The notes under the pieces are model-generated. The model worked only from the letters and a program-made list of their open reading frames with translations, had not been told where the DNA came from and did no database searches. This document shows positions 55,067-63,817 of a stretch of DNA of 64,000 bases, in pieces (position 1 is the first letter of the stretch; every line of letters begins with the position of its first letter). The stretch spans positions 24,897 to 88,896 of the forward strand of contig JBEGIR010000070.1 of NCBI GenBank assembly GCA_040224245.1. Direction: 5' to 3'. The stretch comes from Puniceicoccaceae bacterium. GTDB taxonomy: Bacteria > Verrucomicrobiota > Verrucomicrobiia > Opitutales > JAFGAQ01. Made by a program: the position numbers and the translations under genes.

Positions 55067-56347
55067 ATGGTTGTGAAAGTTTCTGCTTCAGACATTCAAA
55101 CCGCTGCAGCTGAGCGCTACGAGGCGGATCTGCAATTGCTCAAAACATGGGTTCGCATCAACTCCGGGACCCATCATGTAGCGGGCAACCGAGAGCAACT
55201 CCACACGATAGCAGAGCGGTTTGCAGCACTGCCGGGGTCGGGTCGCATCGAGGAGTTTGAGCACCCCGCAGATGACACCGACGTTGATACCTATCGTGCG
55301 TGCTACGTGCACCGTTGTCGTCCTGAAGCTCCCGTCCAGGTGTTGCTCAACGGGCATGTGGACACCGTATTTGATGCGTCGCATCCGTTTCAGGATGTGA
55401 CGTTGCTCGATGCGCAGCACCTGCGCGGACCGGGTGTGACCGATATGAAAGGCGGCATCGTCATTCTGTTGGCGTCGCTGGAACTCTTTGAAACATTTGC
55501 CGATGCCGAGCTGCGGGCGAATCTCGGTTGGGAGGTGTTGCTGACCTGCGACGAGGAAATTGGCTCGGTGCACAGTCGACCTCTGCTAGAGCGTGCAGCC
55601 GAGCGCAACCACCTCGGCATCACATTTGAATCGTCACTGCCGGATGGAAAACTGGTGCGACGTCGCATGGGCGTTGGCTACGGGCATGCACGCGTGACCG
55701 GACTCAGTGCTCACGCGGGGCGAAATTTCCACGACGGGCGCAATGCGATTGTGAAGCTGTGCGACTGGGTTCAGAAAATTCACGCGCTGAATCACACCCT
55801 CGACGGAGTTATTGTTAACACCGGGTCCATGCAGGGTGGGGGTCCGCTGAACGTCGTCAGTGACCACGCAGAAGCCCGCTTCAATCTGCGGGTTCAGGAT
55901 CAGATCGCAGAGCAGGCATTGTTTCAGGCTCTTGAACGCATCCACTCGGAGATTCAGGAATCCGGATATACCTGTGAATGGCATGCCCGGCTCAACCGCA
56001 GAGCGAAGGAAGCAGGCCCGGCCTTTGATGCGCTCTTTGAGGCATGGCAGCGGGCCGCAAGCGTGCAGGGCGAATTGCTCGACTGGTGCGACACTGGCGG
56101 AGGTTCTGACGGCAACCTGCTCGAGGCATTTGGGTTGCCCATTATCGACAACCTGGGCATGATGGGGCAGCACATTCACAGCTCCAATGAAGTTGCCCTG
56201 CTGCCAAGTTTGACCTCTCGCAGCTGTCTGGTAACCACCTTTCTCCTGATGCTGAGCGCCGGCGAATTTGATGCTTTGCTGGACGGACCCTTTGCACAAA
56301 AACTCCGGGCACTCCAGCAGGCTTGCACCACGCTCACCACACCCTGA
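55067..56347 (+). CDS. M20-family metallohydrolase (CPG2/ArgE-like) in the AST cluster
   Basis: A protein of 426 residues from MVVKVSASDIQ; an in-frame start at 55037 is also open. Metal ligands of the M20 family are present: His and Asp in LNGHVDTVFD, bridging Asp in GPGVTDMKGG, catalytic Glu-Glu in TCDEEIGS, then TFESSLPDG, and His in GQHIHSSNE near the C-terminus. A dimerisation domain lies between (about 200-310). The family removes acyl groups from amino acids or cleaves C-terminal Glu. As it is 40 bp before astA, it may hydrolyse N-succinylglutamate in place of AstE (an M14 enzyme), which is not seen here. That role is inference; the family is certain. Confidence 0.9.
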   Translation: MVVKVSASDIQTAAAERYEADLQLLKTWVRINSGTHHVAGNREQLHTIAERFAALPGSGRIEEFEHPADDTDVDTYRACYVHRCRPEAPVQVLLNGHVDTVFDASHPFQDVTLLDAQHLRGPGVTDMKGGIVILLASLELFETFADAELRANLGWEVLLTCDEEIGSVHSRPLLERAAERNHLGITFESSLPDGKLVRRRMGVGYGHARVTGLSAHAGRNFHDGRNAIVKLCDWVQKIHALNHTLDGVIVNTGSMQGGGPLNVVSDHAEARFNLRVQDQIAEQALFQALERIHSEIQESGYTCEWHARLNRRAKEAGPAFDALFEAWQRAASVQGELLDWCDTGGGSDGNLLEAFGLPIIDNLGMMGQHIHSSNEVALLPSLTSRSCLVTTFLLMLSAGEFDALLDGPFAQKLRALQQACTTLTTP

Positions 56348-56387
56348 ACGGTTCAAGTTCATCCATCACCCCCAACTCCCATCCTTC

Positions 56388-57494
56388 ATGACTCCTACAT
56401 TTGTCATCCGACCGGTTGTCTTGCACGATCTGAAGCAGCTGATCGAATTGCTGGGCACTCTGGAGCATTCCCTGACTTCGATGCCGCGCGAGCGTTCGTT
56501 TTTGGAAAAACGCATCCACCGGTCCATCCAGTCGTTTTATCCGGGCGTGAGCGAACCCGGTTCCGAGCAGTACTTGTTTGTGCTGGAGGAACGAAGCTCG
56601 GGGCGTTTGATTGGCACGGCTGCCATCATTGCGCGTGTCGGGGGATATGAACCGTTTTTCACCTACCGCATCAAGCGGGAGACGTATTCCCACGCCCCCT
56701 TGGGCATTCACAAGCAGATCCGCGTGCTGCACTTGGAATCGAATCACGATGGCCCCAGCGAGCTGGGCAGTCTCTACCTGCATCCAGAGTTTCGCAGTGC
56801 GGGAGTGGGACGTCTGCTTTCGTTGTCCCGTCTGCTGTTCATGGCGCGGTTTCCGCAACGCTTTCGCTCCCGGGTGATTGCTGAATTCCGCGGATGGGTC
56901 GACGCTGATGGACGCTCCCCTTTCTGGGATCAGGTGGGTAGGCATTTTTTCGAGCGCGAATTTGATGAGGCGGATTTTCTCTCGGGCATGGGGAACAAAG
57001 AGTTTATCAACGACTTGATGCCGGAATACCCGATCTACTTGCCGCTGCTGCCTGAATCCGTGCAGGCCATCATTGGGCGGGTCCACCGGGATACGGAAGC
57101 GGCGGTTGCAATTTTGAAACACGAAGGATTTGCCCCCACAGATGCGGTCGATATTTTTGATGCGGGTCCCATGTTTGAAGCACAGCTTGGAGAACTTCGC
57201 ATTCCGCGCAACCTGCAGCAGCGGGTGGTGCGTCAGAGCACCGATTCCACAGCTGAGACAGCTGCGACAAGCACAACGGCCTGTTTGATCAGTAACGCAC
57301 GGCTCGAATTTGCCTGTAGTATCGCCCTGGTTTGCAATGCGGAATTCCAGCAGCCTGGCGAACCAATTTCGCTGACGGCAACCCAGTGCAACGCTCTCGG
57401 TGTGCGGGATGGTGATGCCGTGGATGTGGTGCCATTGCGTGACCCAGCGATGAAATCCCGACTTCCCCGAAAACCGAAATCCCGTCATGTCTGA
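56388..57494 (+). CDS. astA: Arginine N-succinyltransferase
   Basis: A protein of 368 residues starting MTPTFVIRPVV, slightly longer than the usual ~345. AstA transfers succinyl from succinyl-CoA to arginine, the first step of the AST pathway. Diagnostic segments are visible: RLIGTAAIIARVGGYEPFFTYRI, ELGSLYLHPEFRSAGVGRLLSLSR, FIAEFRG-type strand VIAEFRGWVDADGRSPFWD, and GRVHRDTEAAVAILKHEGF. The gene overlaps astD by 8 bp and follows the M20 gene by 40 bp. The C-terminal ~30 residues are Lys/Arg-rich (SRLPRKPKSRHV) and extend beyond the family core. Confidence 0.95.
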   Translation: MTPTFVIRPVVLHDLKQLIELLGTLEHSLTSMPRERSFLEKRIHRSIQSFYPGVSEPGSEQYLFVLEERSSGRLIGTAAIIARVGGYEPFFTYRIKRETYSHAPLGIHKQIRVLHLESNHDGPSELGSLYLHPEFRSAGVGRLLSLSRLLFMARFPQRFRSRVIAEFRGWVDADGRSPFWDQVGRHFFEREFDEADFLSGMGNKEFINDLMPEYPIYLPLLPESVQAIIGRVHRDTEAAVAILKHEGFAPTDAVDIFDAGPMFEAQLGELRIPRNLQQRVVRQSTDSTAETAATSTTACLISNARLEFACSIALVCNAEFQQPGEPISLTATQCNALGVRDGDAVDVVPLRDPAMKSRLPRKPKSRHV

Positions 57495-58941
57495 ATCGCT
57501 CAGTTTCCTGTCCGACCAATGGACCCGTGGCAGCGGTGAACGCATCAGCGTAGTGTCACCTTACGATGGGGTGGAGCAGTACCAGTTCCGGGCAAATACG
57601 GCTGAAGAAATCGAGCTTGCCGTGCAGTCCGCCGCAATGGCTCTGCCCTCCTGGTCAGGTCAATCGCTCGAGCAGCGCACAAAGCTGCTCGAAGCCTATG
57701 CCGAACTCATTCGACAGCACGCCGAATCCATCGCGCAAACCCTCTCGCAGGAAGTGGGAAAACCCCACTGGGAAGCCCTGACGGAAGTGAATGCGATGGT
57801 TGGAAAAGTCGCGCTCTCGGTTCAGGCCCACTCCCAGCGCTGCGCCGTATCCACCCGTGGAAATGCTCACACGCGCTTCAAGCCCCATGGCGTGATGGCA
57901 GTGCTCGGTCCCTATAACTTTCCCTGCCACCTGCCCAACGGGCATATCGTACCGGCTCTGCTTGCCGGAAATACCGTGGTGTTCAAACCCAGTGAATTCA
58001 CCCCGCGCAGTTCTGCCTGGATTCCACGGCTGCTGCTGGAAGCGGGTCTGCCTGCGGGTGCCATCCAACTTGTGCAGGGCGCCAGAGCCACGGGTGAGGC
58101 ACTGGTGCGACACCAACGCATTGACGGACTTGCCTTCACGGGCAGCGTCACCACGGGCGAAAGCATCGCGCGTCAGGTTGCAGCTACTCCCGGCAAGATT
58201 GTTGCGCTTGAGCTGGGGGGCAACAACCCGCTTGTGCTCTGGGATGTGAAGGATCTTCATGCTGCGGTGCTGACGATCCTGCAATCCGCATTTGTCACGG
58301 CGGGACAGCGCTGCACCTGTGCGCGTCGGCTGATCCTCTCACACGCCGACGCCAAACGCCTTCGCCCCGAACTGGTTCAGCGTTGTGCACGGATTCGGGT
58401 CGGTGCTCCGCATGACAAACCGGAACCATTCTGTGGACCCGTCATCCGTCCCGCAGTCGCCCGGGAGTTGCTTGCAGCACAGGAGGCCCTTGTGCGCCAG
58501 GGCGCTGAACCCTGGCACGAACTGCGCCTGCTACGACCGGACACCGGACTACTGCAGCCCGGCATCCTTGACGTGACAGCAGTGCCCACTCGAGAGGACC
58601 GGGAGTTTTTTGGTCCATTGTTGCAAGTCATTCGCGTGGATAGTTTTGAAGCGGCGCTTGAAGAGGCGAACCGGACTCAATTTGGTCTGGCCGCCGGGTT
58701 GCTCAGTGACGATTCCGAGTGTTACGAACGGTTCTACCGGGACATTCGCGCGGGTGTGGTAAACTGGAATGTGCCATTGCCGGGTGCTTCAGGTGCGGCA
58801 CCTTTTGGAGGAATCGCACGCAGTGGCAACTTTAGGCCCAGTGGATTTTTTGCCGCTGACTACTGCAGCTACCCCGTGGCATCCATGGAAGAACCCACCC
58901 TGCAAATGCCGGAAACCCCTCTGCCGGGACTCTGGACCTGA
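57487..58941 (+). CDS. astD: Succinylglutamate-semialdehyde dehydrogenase
   Basis: A protein of 484 residues. AstD oxidises N-succinylglutamate semialdehyde to N-succinylglutamate with NAD. The aldehyde dehydrogenase motifs are complete: GPYNFPCHLPNGHIVPALLAG, KPSEFTP, FTGSVTTG, catalytic Glu in LELGGNNP, and nucleophile Cys276 in GQRCTCARR, then EFFGPLLQV. It overlaps astA by 8 bp and precedes astB by 13 bp, a tight operon. Pathway order is A, B, C, D, E, while gene order here is (M20)-A-D-B, like many AST clusters. Confidence 0.95.
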   Translation: MSESLSFLSDQWTRGSGERISVVSPYDGVEQYQFRANTAEEIELAVQSAAMALPSWSGQSLEQRTKLLEAYAELIRQHAESIAQTLSQEVGKPHWEALTEVNAMVGKVALSVQAHSQRCAVSTRGNAHTRFKPHGVMAVLGPYNFPCHLPNGHIVPALLAGNTVVFKPSEFTPRSSAWIPRLLLEAGLPAGAIQLVQGARATGEALVRHQRIDGLAFTGSVTTGESIARQVAATPGKIVALELGGNNPLVLWDVKDLHAAVLTILQSAFVTAGQRCTCARRLILSHADAKRLRPELVQRCARIRVGAPHDKPEPFCGPVIRPAVARELLAAQEALVRQGAEPWHELRLLRPDTGLLQPGILDVTAVPTREDREFFGPLLQVIRVDSFEAALEEANRTQFGLAAGLLSDDSECYERFYRDIRAGVVNWNVPLPGASGAAPFGGIARSGNFRPSGFFAADYCSYPVASMEEPTLQMPETPLPGLWT

Positions 58942-58954
58942 CCCCCGCATCCGC

Positions 58955-60319
58955 ATGAGCCAAGAACCCTATGTCGAAATCAATTTTGATGGTCTGATCG
59001 GCCCCACCCACCACTATGGTGGGCTGTCCAATGACAACCTGGCCTCGGACCTGAACCGCAATCGCGTGTCCAACCCTCGCCGGGCTGCCTTGCAGGGACT
59101 GGCCAAGATGAAAGCCCTGCACGACATGGGTTTCCCCCAGGCGGTTTTGCCACCGTTGCTCCGCCCCTCTCTGCACGCCCTGCGCGCTTGGGGTATTCCG
59201 GGAACCACACCGGCGGAGCTGCTGCAAAATGCCTCGCATCTTGCACCATCACTGCTCTCGGCTGCCTGCTCCGCTAGCAGCATGTGGACCGCCAATGCGG
59301 CCACAGTTGCACCCTCGTGCGACACCATCGACGGGCGACTGCATGTGCGTACCGCCAATCTGCAGAGCAAATTGCACCGGTCAATTGAGGCATGGGAAAC
59401 CTGTGCGTACTTGCAAACCCTCTTCGGTGTAGGTCATGTGGATCCGGCACTTCCGGGCGGTCAGGCAATGGCGGATGAGGGGTCGGCCAACCACACCCGC
59501 TTGTGCCCGGAGGCAAGCTCCATGGGGCTGCATGTGTTCGTCTGGGGCCGCGATGATGCAGACGATGCATTGGCGGATGGGGTGACGCGACGCTTCACGG
59601 GTCGACAGACCCGATTGGCGTCAGAAACGGTGGCGCGATCACTGCGCCTGCGACCAGAGCAATGTTTGTTTCTGGAACAGCACGCCAACGCCATTGATGC
59701 CGGGGTGTTCCACAACGACGTGATCGCGGTGGGAAATCTGAACTGCTACTTCTGTCATGAGCGTGCCTACCGGAAGGGAAATGAGGCGTTGGAGGCTCTT
59801 CAGCTTGCCTACCAGCAACTCACGGGGGACGTGCTGCGCTGCATCGTGGTGAGCGAATCCGACGTTTCGCTGGAGCGTGCGGTGAGGACATACCTGTTCA
59901 ACAGCCAGCTGGTGGGTACCCGGGATCACATGATACTCATTGCGCCACGGGAGTGTCACGAAGATGCGGTGGTTGCAGCCTACCTCGACCAGTTGTGCGG
60001 ACAGCCCGACTCACCCATTCGCGAAGTGCGCACTTTTGATTTGCGGGAGAGCATGCGCAATGGCGGTGGCCCCGCTTGCCTGCGCCTGCGCGTTGTGCTC
60101 AGTGCCTCCGAGTTGAAGGCAATGGGTGCGCGGGTAATGATGAGTGATGCGCTGTATGCAGAGCTTTGCTCATGGGTGAAGCATCACTACCGTGAAAAAC
60201 TCACGCTCGACGATCTGAGCGACCCGACTCTGCTGGAACAAACCCACGGAGCAATGCATGCGCTCTCCCGCATCCTGCAGATGCCACTGGCAACGGATCT
60301 GCAGTGGAGAGGAAGTTGA
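58955..60319 (+). CDS. astB: N-succinylarginine dihydrolase
   Basis: A protein of 454 residues from MSQEPYVEINFDGLIGPTHHYGGLS, a very characteristic AstB opening. AstB removes two ammonia and CO2 from succinylarginine to give succinylornithine. Catalytic elements: MADEGSANHTRL, the His in VFHNDVIAVGN, and the nucleophile Cys375 in NGGGPACLRLRV. The start at 58955, 13 bp after astD, is clearly right; the frame is open much further upstream. astC (transaminase) is not in the window; argD-type enzymes can often serve instead. Confidence 0.96.
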   Translation: MSQEPYVEINFDGLIGPTHHYGGLSNDNLASDLNRNRVSNPRRAALQGLAKMKALHDMGFPQAVLPPLLRPSLHALRAWGIPGTTPAELLQNASHLAPSLLSAACSASSMWTANAATVAPSCDTIDGRLHVRTANLQSKLHRSIEAWETCAYLQTLFGVGHVDPALPGGQAMADEGSANHTRLCPEASSMGLHVFVWGRDDADDALADGVTRRFTGRQTRLASETVARSLRLRPEQCLFLEQHANAIDAGVFHNDVIAVGNLNCYFCHERAYRKGNEALEALQLAYQQLTGDVLRCIVVSESDVSLERAVRTYLFNSQLVGTRDHMILIAPRECHEDAVVAAYLDQLCGQPDSPIREVRTFDLRESMRNGGGPACLRLRVVLSASELKAMGARVMMSDALYAELCSWVKHHYREKLTLDDLSDPTLLEQTHGAMHALSRILQMPLATDLQWRGS

Positions 60320-60419
60320 GTGTAGGAAGGGAAAGTTGGAAGTAAAAGTAGAAAGTTGTGGGCTGGGGGAGAACTCCTTGATTCCCGAGGCTGAGCACGT
60401 TAGGGTGAATTCCATCAAC

Positions 60420-61829
60420 ATGCACGACACGCATCCTCCTTCCCGCATTGGAATCATTGGCGCCGGACTGACTGGCATGACGCTTGCCCATGCGCTGCAG
60501 CGCAGGGGACTGCAGGTTCAGGTGTGGGAAAGTGCTGATCGTGTGGGAGGAGCCATCCGCAGCCACCGGGATCAGGGTTTTCTCGTGGAAGAGGGACCGA
60601 ACTCGATGTTGGTTAAATCACAAACGGTTGCAGACTGGCTGGACTCTCTGGGATTGAGCGAACGGCTGGTTGCTGCGTCACAGGAATCCAAAAAACGATT
60701 TATCGTAAGAGGTGGCAAACCGCATGCCATGCCCTCTCACCCCCTGGGTGCGATCATGACGCCGCTCTACTCTACGTCGGCAAAACTGCGAGTGCTGAAG
60801 GAACCTTTCATTCCGGGCACAACTGCTACCGACGAAAGCGTGGGCAATTTTGTGCGCAGGCGCCTGGGGGCTGAGTTTCTTGACTACGGAATTTCCTGCC
60901 TGGTTTCGGGCATCTATGCGGGGGATCCGGAAACCCTGTCGGTGCGCCATGCATTTCCCAAAGTGTGGAATCTCGATCAGTCCTACGGCTCGCTGATTCG
61001 GGGGGCGATTGCGCTCAAACGGGAGCGTCGCAAATCGGGGGTTCCCGCTTTCAAGTCGCGCATGCTCAGTTTCGATGATGGCTTGAGCGTGCTGTCGGAT
61101 CATCTCGCATCGCTATTGGGAGACTGTCTGCACACCTCCGTTGAGCTGCAGTCGATCACACGCAACGAAAGTGGAGCTTGGCAGATGCATGCCCTGCAAC
61201 AGGGAGTGCCGATTCATCGCGAGGTGGATCAACTTGTGATCACGATTCCTCGTCATCAGTGGGGGCGACTGCCATGGCATGCAGAACTTCGCGGGACGGA
61301 TGGCGGCAGCTTGAGGGATGCTCTGGATGAGGTTGAAGACTTGCATTACCCACCGCTGAGCACGCTGGTGCTTGGATTTCCCCGTGAGGCGGTGGCTCAT
61401 CCACTGGACGGATTTGGCATGCTGATCCCAGAACAGGAACAACGCTTCATACTCGGAACCATTTTTTCCTCCACACTCTTCCCGGGCCGTGCACCGGAGG
61501 GACAGGTGTCACTCATGAACTTCATCGGTGGAACCCTGCACCCGGAACGTGCGTCACTCGATACCGATGCGTTGGTGCAGCACTGCTGCAGGGAATTGAA
61601 GGAATTGTTGGGTGTCAAAAGCAGCCCCAGCTTCATTCACCATTGCTTTTGGCCGAGGGCGATACCGCAATATCCGGTGGGTCATGAGCGCTTTCTCAAC
61701 CAACTGGAACAGCTGGAAAACCAGTTTCCCGGATTGCACATTCAGGGAAACTATCGCGGCGGCCCCGGACTCTCCGATTGCATGGACAGTGCGCTGCGCC
61801 TCGCTCATGCACTGTCACGAAACGCCTGA
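60420..61829 (+). CDS. Protoporphyrinogen/coproporphyrinogen oxidase, HemY-type flavoprotein
   Basis: A protein of 469 residues from MHDTHPPSRIGIIGAGLTG; the open frame extends upstream to 60258 but overlaps astB. The FAD-binding GxGxxG in IGAGLTGMTLAHAL and the acidic end of strand 2 (VWESADRVGGAIRS) are clear. EEGPNSM, VSGIYAGDPETLSVRHAFPKV and a C-terminal GNYRGGPGLSDCMDS are typical of the HemY/PPOX family, which oxidises protoporphyrinogen IX (or coproporphyrinogen III) in haem synthesis. It lies 100 bp after astB, so co-transcription is possible but not required by function. Confidence 0.9.
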   Translation: MHDTHPPSRIGIIGAGLTGMTLAHALQRRGLQVQVWESADRVGGAIRSHRDQGFLVEEGPNSMLVKSQTVADWLDSLGLSERLVAASQESKKRFIVRGGKPHAMPSHPLGAIMTPLYSTSAKLRVLKEPFIPGTTATDESVGNFVRRRLGAEFLDYGISCLVSGIYAGDPETLSVRHAFPKVWNLDQSYGSLIRGAIALKRERRKSGVPAFKSRMLSFDDGLSVLSDHLASLLGDCLHTSVELQSITRNESGAWQMHALQQGVPIHREVDQLVITIPRHQWGRLPWHAELRGTDGGSLRDALDEVEDLHYPPLSTLVLGFPREAVAHPLDGFGMLIPEQEQRFILGTIFSSTLFPGRAPEGQVSLMNFIGGTLHPERASLDTDALVQHCCRELKELLGVKSSPSFIHHCFWPRAIPQYPVGHERFLNQLEQLENQFPGLHIQGNYRGGPGLSDCMDSALRLAHALSRNA

Positions 61830-61945
61830 GCCTTCACTCTTCGAGGGCATCGCGTTTGAGGACATGCAGGCGGTTTTTGCGTGAGAACCCAAAAGCATAG
61901 CAAGTTCGGATATCGTAAATAACCATAGCGTTTTCGTAACACTTT

Positions 61946-62279
61946 CCTCCCAAGTCTCCCTATTGGCGTAGCCGAATTCGGGAGAATTCGGAGCGTCGTT
62001 GCAGTTCGAGATTCCAATGCGAATGATTGGTTTTGAGACTGAACCCAGGATTTGACAACCCACCGTTCGGCAGATGCCGAACTCAAAACGCGCCGATCCA
62101 TCGGAGCTGCAAAAACCCCGACAAGTCGGAAAATAAAAGCTTTTTGGCGCTGCGCAACAGCGGCATGTGCTCCCAAGCTTCGCTCAGACATATCTTGAGG
62201 AAGATCCAAAGTTACCGGGAATGAATCTACAAAACGAGGGGCAAATCTTTTTAATTTGCGTTTAACCCCTTCGAATTTC
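61946..62279. repeat. Dispersed hairpin repeat, copy 2 (long form), after vapC
   Basis: About 334 bp closely matching 63219-63559. Starting with CTCCCAAG.CTCCCTATTG, it contains GCCGAATTCGGGAGAATTCGG, TTCGGCAGATGCCGAA, CCGATCCATCGG, GCGCTGCGCAACAGCG, and ends near CCCCTTCGAATTTC. It lies on the 3' side of the minus-strand vapC-like gene (36 bp from its stop). Confidence 0.9.
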
Positions 62280-62315
62280 CAGGTGGTGTGGGAGCGGGGG
62301 AGTCAACGCCCCTCG

Positions 62316-62729
62316 CTACCCGATTTCTCCTTTAATTATTTGAGAAGGTTCCATTGCGGGAATTCTTGAGTGTTTAAAATCTTTGATATTCCGCGTCGCG
62401 ATAAGCTCGACTTTGCTGGATTCTGACACGGCTTCGATTACGGCATCTTCAAAATCTGTGATTTTGCTTTTGAGTGCCTGCTTGAACGTCTTCGAGGAAA
62501 TACTGCCTACTTTGCAAATCTCCAAAAGACGTTCCAGTAACTGACGTGCTTTGTATTCTCCCAATACTTTCTTTCCGAGGTAGTGAAGAGTTGTGATCGT
62601 GGTAGGAGCTACAATTCCTTCAATTTCTTTCTTTTCTATTTTTCCAATGAGCGATGCAGAATCTCTCCAGAATGGTTCCCTAGCCAACCAAACATCCAGA
62701 ATCACATTGGTATCGATTAGTATTTTCAT
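62316..62729 (-). CDS. PIN-domain toxin (VapC-like ribonuclease)
   Basis: A protein of 137 residues. PIN acidic residues are visible: Asp in KILIDTNVILD, then the mid-protein SKITDFEDAVIEA acidic pair, and the final Asp in ATRNIKDF. These nucleases cut tRNA or rRNA and are held inactive by a cognate antitoxin. The gene is preceded, 44 bp upstream, by a small RHH-like gene on the same strand, the usual order. Its sequence belongs to the PIN_3 subgroup rather than the shortest VapC type. Base composition is lower in GC than the AST genes, consistent with mobility. Confidence 0.85.
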   Translation of the reverse strand: MKILIDTNVILDVWLAREPFWRDSASLIGKIEKKEIEGIVAPTTITTLHYLGKKVLGEYKARQLLERLLEICKVGSISSKTFKQALKSKITDFEDAVIEAVSESSKVELIATRNIKDFKHSRIPAMEPSQIIKGEIG

Positions 62730-62773
62730 AAATACTTTTCTTCCAGATGTTTATTTTAATATTCTTCGTTAAA

Positions 62774-62968
62774 TTAGATAGGACTATTTTTTAATGCTCC
62801 GATCATTGAAAGTGTTATCGGCGGAAGTTCTTCGTCCAAACTTTCATCAGATTCATTCTTGATGTAATCACCAAAAATTTTCGACACGGACGTTCCTTTC
62901 CTTTGAGCAAGCCGTTTCGCTTTGCGAATCAGTGCTTCTTCCATTCGAAGAGTAAGTTTTGTTTGCAT
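62774..62968 (-). CDS. VapB-like antitoxin (DUF6364-type)
   Basis: A protein of 64 residues from MQTKLTLRMEEALI; an in-frame TTG at 62986 is less likely. The N-terminal KLTLRMEEALIRKAKRLAQRKGTSVSKIFGDYI matches the ribbon-helix-helix antitoxins of the DUF6364 type, paired with PIN_3 toxins. The acidic C-terminus (NESDESLDEELPP) should embrace the toxin. A TTGACA lies at 62998-63003 on this strand, 29 bp upstream, and an imperfect inverted repeat (ACGTG...CACGT) lies between it and the ATG, a plausible autorepression site. Confidence 0.82.
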   Translation of the reverse strand: MQTKLTLRMEEALIRKAKRLAQRKGTSVSKIFGDYIKNESDESLDEELPPITLSMIGALKNSPI

Positions 62969-63218
62969 GACGTGTAATTTGGTCAATTTGCACGTATTGT
63001 CAATTTTTCTTGGAGAACGTCAATAGGGGTCATCCCCATGGAATCGATAAAGGTCGCATGTGGGATGAAGCGGTGGAGTGGTTTTGCATAGGAGGCATTG
63101 CAGAGGTGTGGGATCGGTTTAGATTTCGGTTGGTTCGGATCAGCAGTCCCGCTGTTCGGGATCATGTCGTCTCGACGTCTGATCACTTCCTTTGCGCTGA
63201 TTCGAAAAACCCACAGGC

Positions 63219-63559
63219 ACACTCCCAAGCCTCCCTATTGAGCGTAGCCGAATTCGGGAGAATTCGGAGCGTCGTTGCAGTTCGAGATTCCATTACGAAT
63301 GATTGGTTTTGAGACTGAACCCAGGATTTGAAAAACACCGTTCGGCAGATGCCGAACTCAAAACGCTCCGATCCATCGGAGCTGCAAAAACCCAGACGAG
63401 TCGGGGACATAAGTAGAAAGCTTTTTGGCGCTGTGCAACAGCGTTATGTGCTCCCAAGCTTCGCTCAGACATATCTTGAGGAAGATCCAAAGTTACCGGG
63501 AATGAATCCACAAGAACAGGAAAAATCTTTATAATTTGCGTTTGACCCCTTCGAATTTC
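63219..63559. repeat. Dispersed hairpin repeat, copy 3 (long form), after yoeB
   Basis: About 341 bp, nearly the same as 61946-62279, ending 4 bp before the yoeB stop codon. All four hairpins of the family are intact. It lies on the 3' side of the yefM-yoeB pair, as copy 2 does for the vapBC pair. Confidence 0.9.
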
Positions 63560-63562
63560 GCT

Positions 63563-63817
63563 TCAGTAGTGGTATCGCATTTGAAGGAAAGCCACTCCAT
63601 TGTCTGTGACCTTATAGACAATCCTATGCTCTTCTGTGATTCTTCGAGACCAGCATCCTGATAGGTTGTGTCTCAGAGCTTCCGGTTTGCCGATTCCTTC
63701 GAAAGGGCTTCTCTGAATATCTTTGATGAGCTGGTGGATTCTTTTCGTGATCCGCTTGTCGGTCTTTTGCCAATAGAGGTAGTCCTCCCAGGCTTCTGGG
63801 GTGATAATCAGATTCAT
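63563..63817 (-). CDS. yoeB: YoeB-type mRNA interferase toxin
   Basis: A protein of 84 residues, the standard YoeB length. It reads WEDYLYWQKTDKRITKRIHQLIKDI, then GIGKPEALRHNLSGCWSRRI, with catalytic Glu in GIGKPE, Arg in EEHRIVY, and the C-terminal His-Tyr (MRYHY) of the E. coli enzyme. YoeB binds the ribosome and cuts mRNA at the A site. The start codon overlaps the yefM stop (ATGA), so the two are translationally coupled. Confidence 0.95.
   Translation of the reverse strand: MNLIITPEAWEDYLYWQKTDKRITKRIHQLIKDIQRSPFEGIGKPEALRHNLSGCWSRRITEEHRIVYKVTDNGVAFLQMRYHY

Noticed and set aside
62983..63228. 81-codon minus-strand frame upstream of the vapB-like gene
   Set aside because: It overlaps the promoter region and part of the repeat, and is low in protein-like features; probably chance or a decayed remnant.
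61946..63559. Repeats as integron attC sites
   Set aside because: The multi-hairpin form and the position after gene ends fit, but no paired RYYYAAC/GTTRRRY core was found and no integrase is in the window. It is kept only as a layout analogy.
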